Shown piece after piece: positions 17,450 through 28,751 of a stretch of 64,000 bases of DNA. The DNA lies in contig NZ_CM002139.1 in the NCBI RefSeq assembly GCF_000454545.1, positions 4,008,837 to 4,072,836 on the forward strand. The letters run 5' to 3'. The notes below the pieces were generated by a model. The model ran no database searches and was not told the origin of the DNA. It worked only from the letters and a program-made list of their open reading frames with translations. The stretch is from Xanthomonas cassavae CFBP 4642 (GTDB lineage: Bacteria; Pseudomonadota; Gammaproteobacteria; Xanthomonadales; Xanthomonadaceae). Each line of letters begins with the position of its first letter. Within the stretch, counting starts at the first letter, position 1. The translations under genes were made by a program, and so were the position numbers.

Positions 17450-18547
17450 TTTGCACTGCCCTGGCTGCATCCCGAGCGCGCCGCCAGACTCACTGCCGCG
17501 CTCGCCGAACGCATCCTCATCATCGATGGCGCGATGGGCACCATGATCCAGCGCCACGACCTGCAGGAACCGGATTACCGCGGCACCCGTTTTGCCGACG
17601 GCTACGACAGCGCGCACGTGCATGGGCCGGGGTGCGATCACGCACACGCGCCGGAAGGGCATGACCTGAAGGGCAACAATGACCTGCTGCTGCTGACGCG
17701 CCCGGAGATCATCGCCGGCATCCACCGCGCCTACCTGGATGCCGGTGCCGACCTGCTGGAGACCAACACCTTCAACGCAACCTCGGTGAGCCAGGCCGAC
17801 TATCACCTGGAACACCTGGTCTACGAGTTGAACAAGGCCGGCGCCCAGGTCGCGCGCGATTGCTGCGATGCGGTCGAAGCGCTGACCCCGCACAAGCCGC
17901 GCTTCGTGATCGGCGTGCTCGGCCCGACCAGCCGCACGGCCTCGATCAGCCCCGACGTCAACGATCCCGGGTATCGCAATACCAGCTTCGACGCACTGCG
18001 GCAGACCTATCGCGAAGCGATCGAAGGCCTGATCGACGGCGGCGCCGACACCTTGATGGTGGAAACCATCTTCGACACGCTCAATGCCAAGGCCGCGCTC
18101 TACGCCATCGAAGAAGTCTTCGAAACGCGCGGCGGACGGCTGCCGGTGATGATCTCCGGCACCATCACCGATGCGTCCGGGCGCACGCTGTCGGGGCAAA
18201 CCGCCGAAGCGTTCTACGCCTCCGTGGCGCACGGGCGGCCACTGTCGGTGGGTTTGAATTGTGCGTTGGGCGCCAAGGACCTGCGCCCGCATGTGGAAAC
18301 GCTGGCGCAGATCGCCGAAGGCTACGTCAGCGCGCATCCAAATGCCGGCCTGCCCAATGCCTTTGGCGAATACGACGAAACCCCGGAAGAAATGGCGCAG
18401 ACGCTGCGCGAGTTCGCTCAGGCCGGCCTGCTCAATCTGGTCGGCGGGTGCTGCGGTACCTCGCCGGACCATATCCGCGCCATCGCCGACGCGGTCGCCG
18501 ATCTGCCGCCGCGGCAATTGCCGGGCGCGCAGGAGTTGGCGGCGTGA
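17408..18547 (+). CDS. metH: methionine synthase MetH, homocysteine-binding part
   Basis: The N-terminal module of cobalamin-dependent methionine synthase, encoded as a separate 379-residue protein. It binds and activates homocysteine on zinc. The barrel motifs are present ([31 protein letters not shown]). The zinc ligands are Cys285 (GLNCALGA) and Cys348-Cys349 ([10 protein letters not shown]). Residues about 66-86 form an extra His-rich insert (DSAHVHGPG...) before KGNND. The first ~15 residues are encoded by a mini-repeat. It must act with the second protein, 240 bp downstream, which carries the folate, cobalamin and reactivation modules. Xanthomonas genomes commonly have this split, so it is not a recent break. 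Confidence 0.93.
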   Translation: MTPAAISNSQPPIPFALPWLHPERAARLTAALAERILIIDGAMGTMIQRHDLQEPDYRGTRFADGYDSAHVHGPGCDHAHAPEGHDLKGNNDLLLLTRPEIIAGIHRAYLDAGADLLETNTFNATSVSQADYHLEHLVYELNKAGAQVARDCCDAVEALTPHKPRFVIGVLGPTSRTASISPDVNDPGYRNTSFDALRQTYREAIEGLIDGGADTLMVETIFDTLNAKAALYAIEEVFETRGGRLPVMISGTITDASGRTLSGQTAEAFYASVAHGRPLSVGLNCALGAKDLRPHVETLAQIAEGYVSAHPNAGLPNAFGEYDETPEEMAQTLREFAQAGLLNLVGGCCGTSPDHIRAIADAVADLPPRQLPGAQELAA

Positions 18548-18560
18548 TGCGGCAAGTGAG

Positions 18561-18703
18561 CCCTCATCCGCCCTCCGGGCACCTTCTCCCGCTGGCGGGA
18601 GAAGGACAGCGCCGCGCTTGGGCTGCAACAAGGATGCTCCGTGCGCAGCGTCCTGCCCTTCTCCCGCCCGCGGGAAAAGATGGCGCGCAGCGCCGGATGA
18701 GGG
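18561..18703. repeat. 143-bp palindromic repeat between the two metH genes
   Basis: The ends are exact inverted repeats, CCCTCATCCG (18561-18570) and CGGATGAGGG (18694-18703). Inside are two hairpins. One is CCTTCTCCCG/CGGGAGAAGG (18582-18605), and the other is similar around 18660-18680. It is a dispersed element type frequent in xanthomonads. It fills most of the 241-bp gap inside the methionine synthase pair. Confidence 0.75.
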
Positions 18704-18788
18704 CCGCATTCCATCGCGCGCGCTCGTCCTGCGGTGAGTACCGACTCGACAAGACCGACCACGCCGTCACCGTCCAGCAGAGCCCCGC

Positions 18789-21542
<2,754 letters not shown>

Positions 21543-21566
21543 GCACAGCCGCAGACTGCAGACATC

Positions 21567-21634
21567 GTAGGAGCGCACCCGGGCGCGACGAGGCTTTACC
21601 GGTGGAACCTCATCGCGCCCGGGTGCGCTCCTAC
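21567..21634. repeat. REP-type hairpin, second copy
   Basis: The arms begin GTAGGAGCGCACCCGGG and end CCCGGGTGCGCTCCTAC. They are 27 bases each with one mismatch and lie around a 14-base loop. It has the same GTAG/CTAC ends and similar length as 14979-15046 but different stem sequence. It lies in the 137-bp gap between convergent metH and the isomerase gene, where it could also stop transcription. Confidence 0.85.
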
Positions 21635-21679
21635 GCGGCGCCGACGCATCGCGCGGCGACGCCCTTGATCACGCCAGCA

Positions 21680-22885
21680 TCAAGCAGCCGGCCGCAACAC
21701 GTTCAACACTTCGTAGCACGCGCCCATGGTGTGGTAGTCGGTCTTGCCGGCCGGGCTCTTCTCGTCGCTGTACTTGCGGTTGTCCGCATCCAGAATGCGA
21801 TACCACGCACCGTAACGGTGGTCGATCATGTGCTTCCACGAGTAATCCCACAGCCTGTCGTACCACTGCCAGTAGCGTTCATCGCCACTGCGTTGTGCCA
21901 ACAAGGCCGCGGCAGCCAAGGATTCGGCCTGCACCCAGAAATACTTGTCGTCGTCGCAGACCTTGCCGTCCGGGTCGAAGCCGTAATACAGCCCGCCGCG
22001 CCGCGCGTCCCAGGAGCGCTCCACCGCCACATCGAACAGATGCTGCGCAGTCGGCAACAACCAGTCCGTGGGTGCATAGCGATCCAGCAGCATCAGCAGC
22101 TTGGCCCACTCGGTCTGGTGGCCCGGCTGGAAGCCCCAGGGCCGGAACAGATGCTTGGGATTGTCGCGGTTGTAGTCCCAATCGATGTTCCACTGCGGGT
22201 CGTAATGCTCCCACACCAGACCATCGGCCTTGGCCGCCTGGCGCCGGGTCATGTGCTCGGCCAGCTGCAGCGCACGATCGAGGTAGCGCTGCTCGCCACT
22301 GGCTTCGTACGCGGCGATCATCGCCTCGCACATGTGCATGTTGGCGTTCTGGCCGCGATACGTGGTGAAGTTGAACTGGGCGTCGGCTTCATCGCGGTAC
22401 AAGCCGAATTCCGGCTCCCAGAAGTGCTTGTCCAGCAGCTGCCAGGTTTCGTCCATCCACGCACGTGCCTCGGCGATGCCGGCCTTCAGCCCGCACGAAT
22501 ACGCCAGCAGCACGAACGCAATGCCGTAGCAGTGGTTCATGTCGTCTTCCACGACGCCATCGCGCAAGGTCCAGGCATAACCGCCGGTGGCGGCGTTGCG
22601 ATGCACGTTGCGCAGGTAATCCAGGCCGTGGCGCACTGCCTCCAGGTACTCGGCATTGCCGAACTCGCGGTAGGCCATCGCGTAGTTGAAGACGAAGCGC
22701 GTGCTGCTCACCAGATGCCGGTGGCCGGCATCGTAGATGCTGCCGTCATCCTTGAAGTACTGGAAGAAGCCACCGGCTGGATCGATCGCGCGCGGGTGGT
22801 AGAACGCCATGGTGTCGGCGATGTGCTGGCGCAGGACGTCGGCCGAACGGAAATCGGGTGCGGGGGAAGCGGGCAGCGGGCTCAT
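21680..22885 (-). CDS. AGE-family sugar isomerase/epimerase (possible D-mannose isomerase)
   Basis: A 401-residue (alpha/alpha)6-barrel enzyme of the N-acylglucosamine 2-epimerase superfamily. Typical blocks are GGFFQYFKDDGSIYD, NANMHMCEAMIAAYE, RPWGFQPGHQTEWAKLL (catalytic His region) and KYFWVQAESLAAA. The family includes N-acylglucosamine 2-epimerase, mannose isomerase and sulfoquinovose aldolase-ketose isomerase YihS. The genes next to it encode a hexose transporter and a PfkB kinase of fructokinase type. I therefore infer mannose-to-fructose isomerisation followed by phosphorylation. The start overlaps the kinase stop (ATGA), indicating coupling. It is the last gene of the operon. Confidence 0.85.
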   Translation of the reverse strand: MSPLPASPAPDFRSADVLRQHIADTMAFYHPRAIDPAGGFFQYFKDDGSIYDAGHRHLVSSTRFVFNYAMAYREFGNAEYLEAVRHGLDYLRNVHRNAATGGYAWTLRDGVVEDDMNHCYGIAFVLLAYSCGLKAGIAEARAWMDETWQLLDKHFWEPEFGLYRDEADAQFNFTTYRGQNANMHMCEAMIAAYEASGEQRYLDRALQLAEHMTRRQAAKADGLVWEHYDPQWNIDWDYNRDNPKHLFRPWGFQPGHQTEWAKLLMLLDRYAPTDWLLPTAQHLFDVAVERSWDARRGGLYYGFDPDGKVCDDDKYFWVQAESLAAAALLAQRSGDERYWQWYDRLWDYSWKHMIDHRYGAWYRILDADNRKYSDEKSPAGKTDYHTMGACYEVLNVLRPAA

Positions 22886-23868
22886 GCTTGTTCCTGGATC
22901 AGGGTATGGACGTCATCGATGCCGGGCATCGCTGCAAACGCGCCCTTGCGCGTCACCGCCAACGCACCGACCGCGGCGGCGAAGCGGATCACCTCGGCCA
23001 TCGTAGTGGGGTCGCCGCACAGCTGCTCAAGCGCAATTGCACGCGCTGCCAGCTGATACAGCAGGCCGCCGACGAAGGCATCGCCTGCCGCAGTACTGTC
23101 GCGCACCTGCACCTCGAAGGTTGGCACCTGGCCGGTATCGGTCCGCGTCTGCCAATGCACCGGGCCACCGCCGTCGGTGACCAGCAGCCAACGCGCCTGC
23201 CCCTGCCATAGCTTCTGCGTCACCGCGCCAGCGTCGGCATTCAAGGTGCCGGCCAGATAGTCGAGTTCCTCGCGCGAGAGCTTGACCACATCGGCCAGCG
23301 CCAGCGCCTCCCACAGGACCGGCGCCGGGTTCACGTCCTGCGGCCACAGCATCGGGCGCAGATTGAGGTCCAGGCTGACGATGGCGCCGGCAGCGCGTGC
23401 GCGGCGCATGCCATCGAGCGTGCACTGCGCGATCTCCGGCTCGGTCATGCTGTTGGAGCACACATGCAGCACCGCCGCCTGCGCGAAGCCGTCGGCGGCG
23501 AAATGTTCGGCGCGGAACAGCAGGTCCGCCGCCGGCGGCCGGTAGAAACTGAAACTGCGCTCGCCCGCCGCATCGAGTGCGACGAACGCCAGCGCGGTCT
23601 TGGCCTGGTCGGTGCGCACGATGCCGTCGGTGGCCACGCCGGCCTGCTGCAGGCTCTGCAGCAGGAAGTCGCCAAACATGTCGCGGCCCAGCATGCCGAC
23701 AAAATGCGCCTCGCCGCCGAGCTTGGCCACTGCCACCGCCACGTTGGCCGGCGCACCGCCGGCGTATTGCGCGAAGGTACGCGCATCGTCGCTGGCGGCC
23801 TGCGGCAAGGCCAGCATGTCGATCAAGGCTTCACCGAAGCAGATCACCTGATTCCTGACCGCACTCAT
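22882..23868 (-). CDS. PfkB-family carbohydrate kinase, probable fructokinase
   Basis: A ribokinase-fold sugar kinase of 328 residues. It shows the N-terminal PfkB signature region (GGAPANVAVAVAKLGG), the substrate region GRDMFGDFLLQ, and the C-terminal anion-hole/catalytic motif STAAGDAFVGGLLY with Asp as base. The overall pattern (VICFGEALIDMLALP) fits fructokinases. It sits between the FucP-type transporter and the AGE isomerase and overlaps both by ATGA junctions, so the three are co-translated. Phosphorylation of fructose to fructose 6-phosphate is the most likely reaction, from family and context. The upstream ATG at 23940 lies inside the transporter and is rejected. Confidence 0.88.
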   Translation of the reverse strand: MSAVRNQVICFGEALIDMLALPQAASDDARTFAQYAGGAPANVAVAVAKLGGEAHFVGMLGRDMFGDFLLQSLQQAGVATDGIVRTDQAKTALAFVALDAAGERSFSFYRPPAADLLFRAEHFAADGFAQAAVLHVCSNSMTEPEIAQCTLDGMRRARAAGAIVSLDLNLRPMLWPQDVNPAPVLWEALALADVVKLSREELDYLAGTLNADAGAVTQKLWQGQARWLLVTDGGGPVHWQTRTDTGQVPTFEVQVRDSTAAGDAFVGGLLYQLAARAIALEQLCGDPTTMAEVIRFAAAVGALAVTRKGAFAAMPGIDDVHTLIQEQA

Positions 23869-25175
23869 GCGCGTGCCTCCGCCAGGGCGCCACGCAGACG
23901 CGAGCCCCAGATACCATAGAACACGATGTACAGGTAGCACACCAGCGGCAGCACGAACGACTCGTGCAGGCCGATGCGATCGGCCAGCAGGCCCTGCAGG
24001 TACGGCACGATCGCGCCGCCGACAATGGCCATGATCAGCAGGCTGGAGGCGCGGCCGGTCAACGCGCCCAGGCGCTCGATGCCCAGGGTGAAGATGGTCG
24101 GGAACATGATGGAATTGAACAGCCCGATCGCCACCAGCGCATACACCGCCAGCATGCCGCCGCTGACCATGGTCAGCCCCAGGAACAGTGCATTGATCGC
24201 TGCGAACACCGACAGCAGCACGCGCGGCGACAGCTTGGCCAGCAGCGCCGAGCCGATGAAGCGGCCGATCATTGCCAGCGTCCAGTAGGCCGACACGTAC
24301 GTGGTCGCCTCGCGCTCGGTGAACCCGCCAATCTCCGGCAGCGAGAAGTAATTGACCATCAGGCTGCCGATCGCCACTTCCGCACCAACATAAAAGAAGA
24401 TCGCCAGCACACCGAAGCGCACATGCGGGTGGCGCAGCGCATCCAGCAGCGAATGCTTGCTTTCGTCCTTCTGCGCGCCGGCGTCAGTCAGTGCCGGCAG
24501 GCGAAACAGGAACACGAAGATCGCCAGCAGGAACAGCACCACGCCCAGGCCGATGTACGGGCCCTGCACTGCCTGCGCTTCCTGCACGCGGTAGGCAAGC
24601 TGCTCGGGTTCCGGCAGCGCCTTGAGCGCGTCGCTGCTCATCACCGTGTTGGACAGGATCAACCAACCGCCCAGCAACGGCGCGATCGCGGTGCCTAGGG
24701 AATTGAGCGCCTGCGCCAGGGTCAGCCGGCTGGAGGCACTGCGCTCCGGACCCAGCAACGCAACGTAGGGATTGGCGGCCACCTGCAGGATGGTGATGCC
24801 GGTGGCCAGTACGAACAGCGCGCCCAGGAAGGCGCCGTAGACGCGCAACTCCGCCGCCGGCCAGAAGCCCAGCGCGCCAACCGCCGCCACTGCCAGCCCG
24901 GCCACGATGCCCTGCTTGTAGCCCAGCCGGTTCACCAGCCAACCGGCCGGCAGCGACATCAGGAAATACGCACCGAAGAAGGTGAACTGCACCAGCATCG
25001 CCTGCGCGAAGTTGAGCTCGAACACCGACTTTAAATGCGGAATCAGGATGTCGTTGAGGCAGGTGAGAAAGCCCCACATGAAGAAGATCGTGGTGACCAC
25101 CGACAACGCAACGCCGTTGTTGACGGGCGCCTTGTTGCCACTGGGTACAGTGGATTGCGTGGAAAGGGAAACCAT
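23865..25175 (-). CDS. FucP-type MFS sugar transporter (sugar:H+ symporter)
   Basis: A 436-residue major facilitator protein of the fucose/glucose/galactose permease (FHS) family with 12 predicted membrane helices. The first helix region reads TTIFFMWGFLTCLNDILIP, typical for FucP/GluP proteins. A charged central loop follows (about 230-250). It imports a hexose or related sugar across the inner membrane. The exact sugar is not readable, but the following kinase and isomerase point to mannose/fructose or glucose. It starts 13 bp after the LacI regulator gene and overlaps the kinase gene. The ATG at 25175 is preferred to 25268, which lies in the regulator gene. Confidence 0.88.
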   Translation of the reverse strand: MVSLSTQSTVPSGNKAPVNNGVALSVVTTIFFMWGFLTCLNDILIPHLKSVFELNFAQAMLVQFTFFGAYFLMSLPAGWLVNRLGYKQGIVAGLAVAAVGALGFWPAAELRVYGAFLGALFVLATGITILQVAANPYVALLGPERSASSRLTLAQALNSLGTAIAPLLGGWLILSNTVMSSDALKALPEPEQLAYRVQEAQAVQGPYIGLGVVLFLLAIFVFLFRLPALTDAGAQKDESKHSLLDALRHPHVRFGVLAIFFYVGAEVAIGSLMVNYFSLPEIGGFTEREATTYVSAYWTLAMIGRFIGSALLAKLSPRVLLSVFAAINALFLGLTMVSGGMLAVYALVAIGLFNSIMFPTIFTLGIERLGALTGRASSLLIMAIVGGAIVPYLQGLLADRIGLHESFVLPLVCYLYIVFYGIWGSRLRGALAEARA

Positions 25176-25188
25176 AGGAGTTGCCTGG

Positions 25189-26268
25189 TCAGCGGCCGGA
25201 GGCCTTGGTGGGGGAATGGGCGGGAGAACGGTGTAACGGAGCGGACGAAACCGCGGGTGTCGGTGCACAGGCGCTGCTGGCGCGAACCTGCAGCGCCACC
25301 GCGGCCGTGAGCCGTTGCACCGCCAGTTCGGGATTGCCGATACGTTGCAGCACCAGTTGCGCAGCCTGCCGGCCCCGCGCGCGCGGGTCGGCGGCCAGCG
25401 TGGTCAACGCAGGAGTGAACAGCGCGGCCTCGGCGATATCGTCGAAGCCGGTCACCGCGAAGTCGCGTCCCGGCACGATGCCGCGCATCGCCAGGCCCGC
25501 CATCAGGCCCAGTGCAACGCTGTCGTTGTAGCAGACCGCCGCGGTGGCGCTGTGCGCACCACTGTCGAGCATGCGTGCGCCGCACAACGCGGCATCCTGG
25601 CGATTGGGTGCCGATTCGACGTACTGCACGGCCAGCCCGGCCGCGGACATCGCCCGCATGTAGCCGGCACGACGCTGCCGGCAGGAGCTGGAATCGGCGT
25701 GGCCGCCGAAGAACACGATTTGGCGGTGTCCCTGCGCGATCAGATGGGTACAGGCAAGCAAGGCGCCCTGCTCGTTGTCCAGCGACAGCAGATCCCAGCC
25801 CGCTCCGTCCACTTCGCGGTTGAACAGCACCACGTTGCGCTGACGGCCGAATACCTGCGCCAGCGCCTGCGCCTGGCTGCCTTCCGCGGGCGAGAGGATG
25901 ATGCCGGCCGGTGTGTGCTCCATCAACGAGGCCAGCACCGCGTGCTGGCGCTGCGTCGACTCGCCGGTGCTGCCCAGCAGGGTTACATAACCGGCCGCGC
26001 CCAGCGCCTGGTCGACGCCGGCGGCGAATTCGGCGAAGAACGGATTGGACAGATCGTTGATGACCAGCGCGATGCTGGACGAAGTGCGCTGCCGCAGATT
26101 GGCCGCAGCGCGGTTATAGACGTAGTGTTGCCGATCCAGCTCTGCTTCCACCCGCGCGCGGGTAGTAGCATGCACCAGGGGGCTGCCCCGCAACACCAGC
26201 GATACCGTGGCGCGCGACACGCCGATTGCGTTGGCAATGTCGCGCAGCGTCACGGCACCACGACGCAC
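25189..26268 (-). CDS. LacI-family transcriptional regulator of the sugar operon
   Basis: A 359-residue repressor with an N-terminal helix-turn-helix (TLRDIANAIGVSRATVSLVL) directly at the start, then the hinge (YNRAAANLRQ). A periplasmic-binding-protein-like effector domain follows (ALVINDLSNPFFAEF, VCYNDSVALGLMAGL, VTGFDDIAEAALFTPALTT). The start is uncertain. The frame is open to a TTG at 26373 that lies inside the operator. A GTG at 26268 has a GGAG ribosome-binding site nine bases before it and fits the normal family N-terminus, so I use it. It is the first gene of the regulator-transporter-kinase-isomerase operon and probably represses its own transcription until the sugar is present. 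Confidence 0.87.
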   Translation of the reverse strand: MRRGAVTLRDIANAIGVSRATVSLVLRGSPLVHATTRARVEAELDRQHYVYNRAAANLRQRTSSSIALVINDLSNPFFAEFAAGVDQALGAAGYVTLLGSTGESTQRQHAVLASLMEHTPAGIILSPAEGSQAQALAQVFGRQRNVVLFNREVDGAGWDLLSLDNEQGALLACTHLIAQGHRQIVFFGGHADSSSCRQRRAGYMRAMSAAGLAVQYVESAPNRQDAALCGARMLDSGAHSATAAVCYNDSVALGLMAGLAMRGIVPGRDFAVTGFDDIAEAALFTPALTTLAADPRARGRQAAQLVLQRIGNPELAVQRLTAAVALQVRASSACAPTPAVSSAPLHRSPAHSPTKASGR

Positions 26269-26357
26269 CGCGCGCGTCTCCGGCGTGGCCGGTGCCTGCC
26301 CGGAATGCGTCAAGCGCCCGCCCCCGCTGAGTGGAAATCGTGCATGCAATGGACTGG

Positions 26358-26375
26358 AATTGGATCGATCCAATT
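26358..26375. promoter_or_regulatory. perfect 18-bp palindrome, probable LacI-family operator
   Basis: AATTGGATC meets GATCCAATT with no mismatch and a central CG, the usual form of LacI-family sites. It lies 90 bp upstream of the chosen start codon of the regulator and is the only such site seen near the operon. No clear -35/-10 pair could be assigned. Confidence 0.75.
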
Positions 26376-26530
26376 AAGCCTTTTCCACGCACCCAATGCA
26401 TGCGGCAGTGCAGCATTGGATGCTATTACCGGCAGTCGGCGCCATTGAGCAACGTGACTACTTCTCCGAGCGCTGGGCACACGGCCTTGCTGCTCGGCAC
26501 CGTCGCCCTGCGTTGAGCCAGGCAGACCCG

Positions 26531-27319
26531 TTACTGGAAGGCGATCGACAACCCGATCCCGCCCTGCCAGTCCGGGCTTTCCGACGTCAGTCCGCGCAGC
26601 ACCGACACATCCAGCTGCATCGCGTGCGGCAATTGCCACGCACCGCCGGCACCGGCGACACGCGAGTGCTCGCTGCCGGTCTCCACGCCCGCTTCCACAT
26701 AACTGCTGAAGTGTTCGCCGGAAAAGAACGTGTAGTTGGGCGCAAAAGTCCAGCTGTGCCCATCGTCGTCGCGCGCGTAGTTGACATACAGCGCCAGCGC
26801 ACGCTGCTGCGCAAGATCCCAGGATGCGGTCACCCCCACTTCGCGCGCATAGCCGTCACTGAAGGCCGGGCTGCCGGTCGGCACGCTATAGGTGCCCAGC
26901 GCCGCCCAATGGAAGCTGTCCGAGCGCGAGGGCAAGGCCACCTTCAGGCCGACATGGCTGTCGCCCCCGCCGCGGACCCGTGTACCACCGCCGTGCTGCC
27001 AGTTATAACTGTCGCTGCCGAGCTGCAGCTCCACATACTGCGACAGGCCCAGACGCAGCACGGTGTCGGCAGTGTAGAGCGTGGTGCGCTGGCCATCGGC
27101 CCGGTCGGTGCTCGCATCCGGCAAGCCCTGCTCCCAGGCGAATGCACCGGGCTGTAGCACATCGGCGGCGAACGGAATGCCGGGGCGATCGAATGCGGGC
27201 GGATCCCCTGCCTGCGCGGCCACCTGCCCGCTGATCATGCATAGCGCCAGCAGGACGCCGGCCAGCGCCACATTGCGCTCAGCCGGCACACGCACACCGT
27301 CCGGTACGTCAGCGGACAT
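26531..27319 (-). CDS. outer-membrane beta-barrel protein (MetA-type transporter family)
   Basis: A 262-residue exported protein with signal sequence (about residues 17-38, ending VAAQA). Alternating amphipathic strands follow and the chain ends in a C-terminal phenylalanine followed by Gln (GIGLSIAFQ). The pattern (LRLGLSQYVELQLGSDSYNW, ...GTYSVPTGSPAFSDG) resembles the 'phenol MetA degradation-like' outer-membrane transporter family. Its substrate is unknown. The frame is open to 27523. Earlier ATGs (27373 and others) would put 18 or more residues before the signal helix, so 27319 is taken. It is upstream of the LacI operon on the same strand, but 260 bp away, so joint control is unproven. 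Confidence 0.65.
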   Translation of the reverse strand: MSADVPDGVRVPAERNVALAGVLLALCMISGQVAAQAGDPPAFDRPGIPFAADVLQPGAFAWEQGLPDASTDRADGQRTTLYTADTVLRLGLSQYVELQLGSDSYNWQHGGGTRVRGGGDSHVGLKVALPSRSDSFHWAALGTYSVPTGSPAFSDGYAREVGVTASWDLAQQRALALYVNYARDDDGHSWTFAPNYTFFSGEHFSSYVEAGVETGSEHSRVAGAGGAWQLPHAMQLDVSVLRGLTSESPDWQGGIGLSIAFQ

Positions 27320-27782
27320 CGACGACCGCGCCCTATCGGCGCGAGGTTGCAGGGCATCGGAAGACTGGAACATATGCGGCACCATCGGCAGGAAGTGAGC
27401 AGCAGCGCAGTCGACCATAGGCCCGACCGCGCCAACCGGCAACGGCCCACATGGTGCAGCCCCGGCCGTGACCGGATTGTCGATCACGGCCATTCGTCCC
27501 TCTGCAACGCCTGCACCAGCCATGCTTTAAGCAAGCGGACGATGTCGTGCGATGCCGCTGTTGCCCGGACGCGTGTTGATTACCCTGGCGCCGCCGCTCC
27601 GTGACATCAACAGGTCACCCGAGGTCTCAGGCGCTTGCCGTCGCGCAAAGATCGTCGACAGCCTGTCTGGCGACTGCAAATTACCAGGCAATGCCCTCGG
27701 CGGGCACAAATCGCGTTGTAGATTGGCAACAAACAAATGGGCACCCTCAGGTGCCCATGAACACCCCAACTGCACCCAAGCG
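27320..27782. other. 463-bp stretch between the barrel protein and the DUF2058 gene
   Basis: It contains the possible N-terminal extension of the barrel protein (open to 27523) and the terminator of the DUF2058 gene at 27730-27758. Otherwise I see no gene, promoter consensus or repeat. Confidence 0.5.
27730..27758 (-). terminator. intrinsic terminator of the ugd-slyX-DUF2058 gene run
   Basis: ATGGGCACC (27737-27745) pairs perfectly with GGTGCCCAT (27750-27758) around CTCA. Read on the minus strand, TTTGTTTGTT follows. It lies 25 bases past the stop codon of the DUF2058 gene. Confidence 0.85.
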
Positions 27783-28496
27783 TTACCAGACCAGGTCGTC
27801 GGGTACCTGGTACTTGGGGTCGGCATACGGGTCGTCGCCCGCAGGCGCATTGGGGTCCACCTTCAGTGCGACCGAGGGAGCGAATACCGCTTCGGCTTCG
27901 GCGAGGACTTCGGCGGTGACCAACAGGTAGCGCCCATTGAGCTGCAGCACGCCGAGCTCGCCGGCGTTGAGCCCCTTGAGCTGATCGGCGGTGACATAAA
28001 TCCGCTTGATCTTGCCGCCATACGGGAAATGCCTGGCAATCTCCGCATCGGCGTGATTCAGGCCCTTGTCCTTGAGCAATTCTTCCAGCCTGGCCTTGGC
28101 TTCGCGGCGCAGGCGTGCTTCTTCCTGCTTGAGACGCTCGGCCTCGATGCGCTCGTCCTTTTCGCGCTGCGCACGGATCGCATAGGCCTTGGCCAGGTCG
28201 ATGTCTTCGCGCGTGCGGGTCGGCCTGGGCACGCGCCTGTCGGCGCCGGCCTGCGGCGGACGCGGCCCACCAGGCCGTCCGTCATGCTTGCGTGGGTTGG
28301 CGCCATCGGGGGCTACGGCGGCAGGCGGCCGCTGCGGCCCCCTGCCCTGGCCACCGGGCGGCTTGTTGCCGCCGGGAGTGGGCTTGCCACCCTTGCCATG
28401 TGGACGCGCGGCAGGCCGTGCGTCGGGTTTGCGTTCGGGCTTGGGCGCGGACTTGAAGCCCAGGCCAAGCAGTTGGTCACGTAAGGTATCGCTCAT
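27783..28496 (-). CDS. DUF2058 (YaiL-like) protein
   Basis: A 237-residue soluble protein. It starts MSDTLRDQLLGLGFK, the conserved N-terminus of DUF2058. A basic Pro/Gly/Arg-rich low-complexity region follows (about 18-95). A charged helix (KAYAIRAQREKDERIEAERLKQ) and a compact C-terminal domain end it (GKIKRIYVTADQLKGLNAG, ...VPDDLVW). E. coli YaiL is an uncharacterised nucleoprotein-like member, and no function is established. The ATG at 28496 is preferred to one six codons upstream. It follows slyX on the same strand and ends in a clear terminator. Confidence 0.85.
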   Translation of the reverse strand: MSDTLRDQLLGLGFKSAPKPERKPDARPAARPHGKGGKPTPGGNKPPGGQGRGPQRPPAAVAPDGANPRKHDGRPGGPRPPQAGADRRVPRPTRTREDIDLAKAYAIRAQREKDERIEAERLKQEEARLRREAKARLEELLKDKGLNHADAEIARHFPYGGKIKRIYVTADQLKGLNAGELGVLQLNGRYLLVTAEVLAEAEAVFAPSVALKVDPNAPAGDDPYADPKYQVPDDLVW

Positions 28497-28514
28497 GGTG
28501 GTGGCAATCTGCAC

Positions 28515-28751
28515 TCAATAGTGCGGAGGCGGCGGTTCATCCGCTGCATCGGCAAACAACGTGGAGCGCACCTTGCCCAGATCCTCGAGCAGGTGGCGGA
28601 TCAGTTCGGCATTGCGCGCGCCGGTCAGCCGGGCATCGGCAAGCGCCTCGCTCAGTTCGTTGAGCGCCTGTTCCTGGAAGGACAGTCGCGTTTCCAATTC
28701 GATCAACCGCGCTTCCAGCGCGCGGTCGTGCAGCGGAAGTTGCTCATGCAT
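28515..28751 (-). CDS. slyX: SlyX family protein
   Basis: A 78-residue coiled-coil protein. The heptad-rich segment [20 protein letters not shown] and the C-terminal PPPPHY are characteristic of SlyX. The function of SlyX is not established. The start codon overlaps the 3' end of ugd by 8 bases, so translation is probably coupled. The longer open frame back to 28844 lies inside ugd and is rejected. Confidence 0.85.
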   Translation of the reverse strand: MHEQLPLHDRALEARLIELETRLSFQEQALNELSEALADARLTGARNAELIRHLLEDLGKVRSTLFADAADEPPPPHY

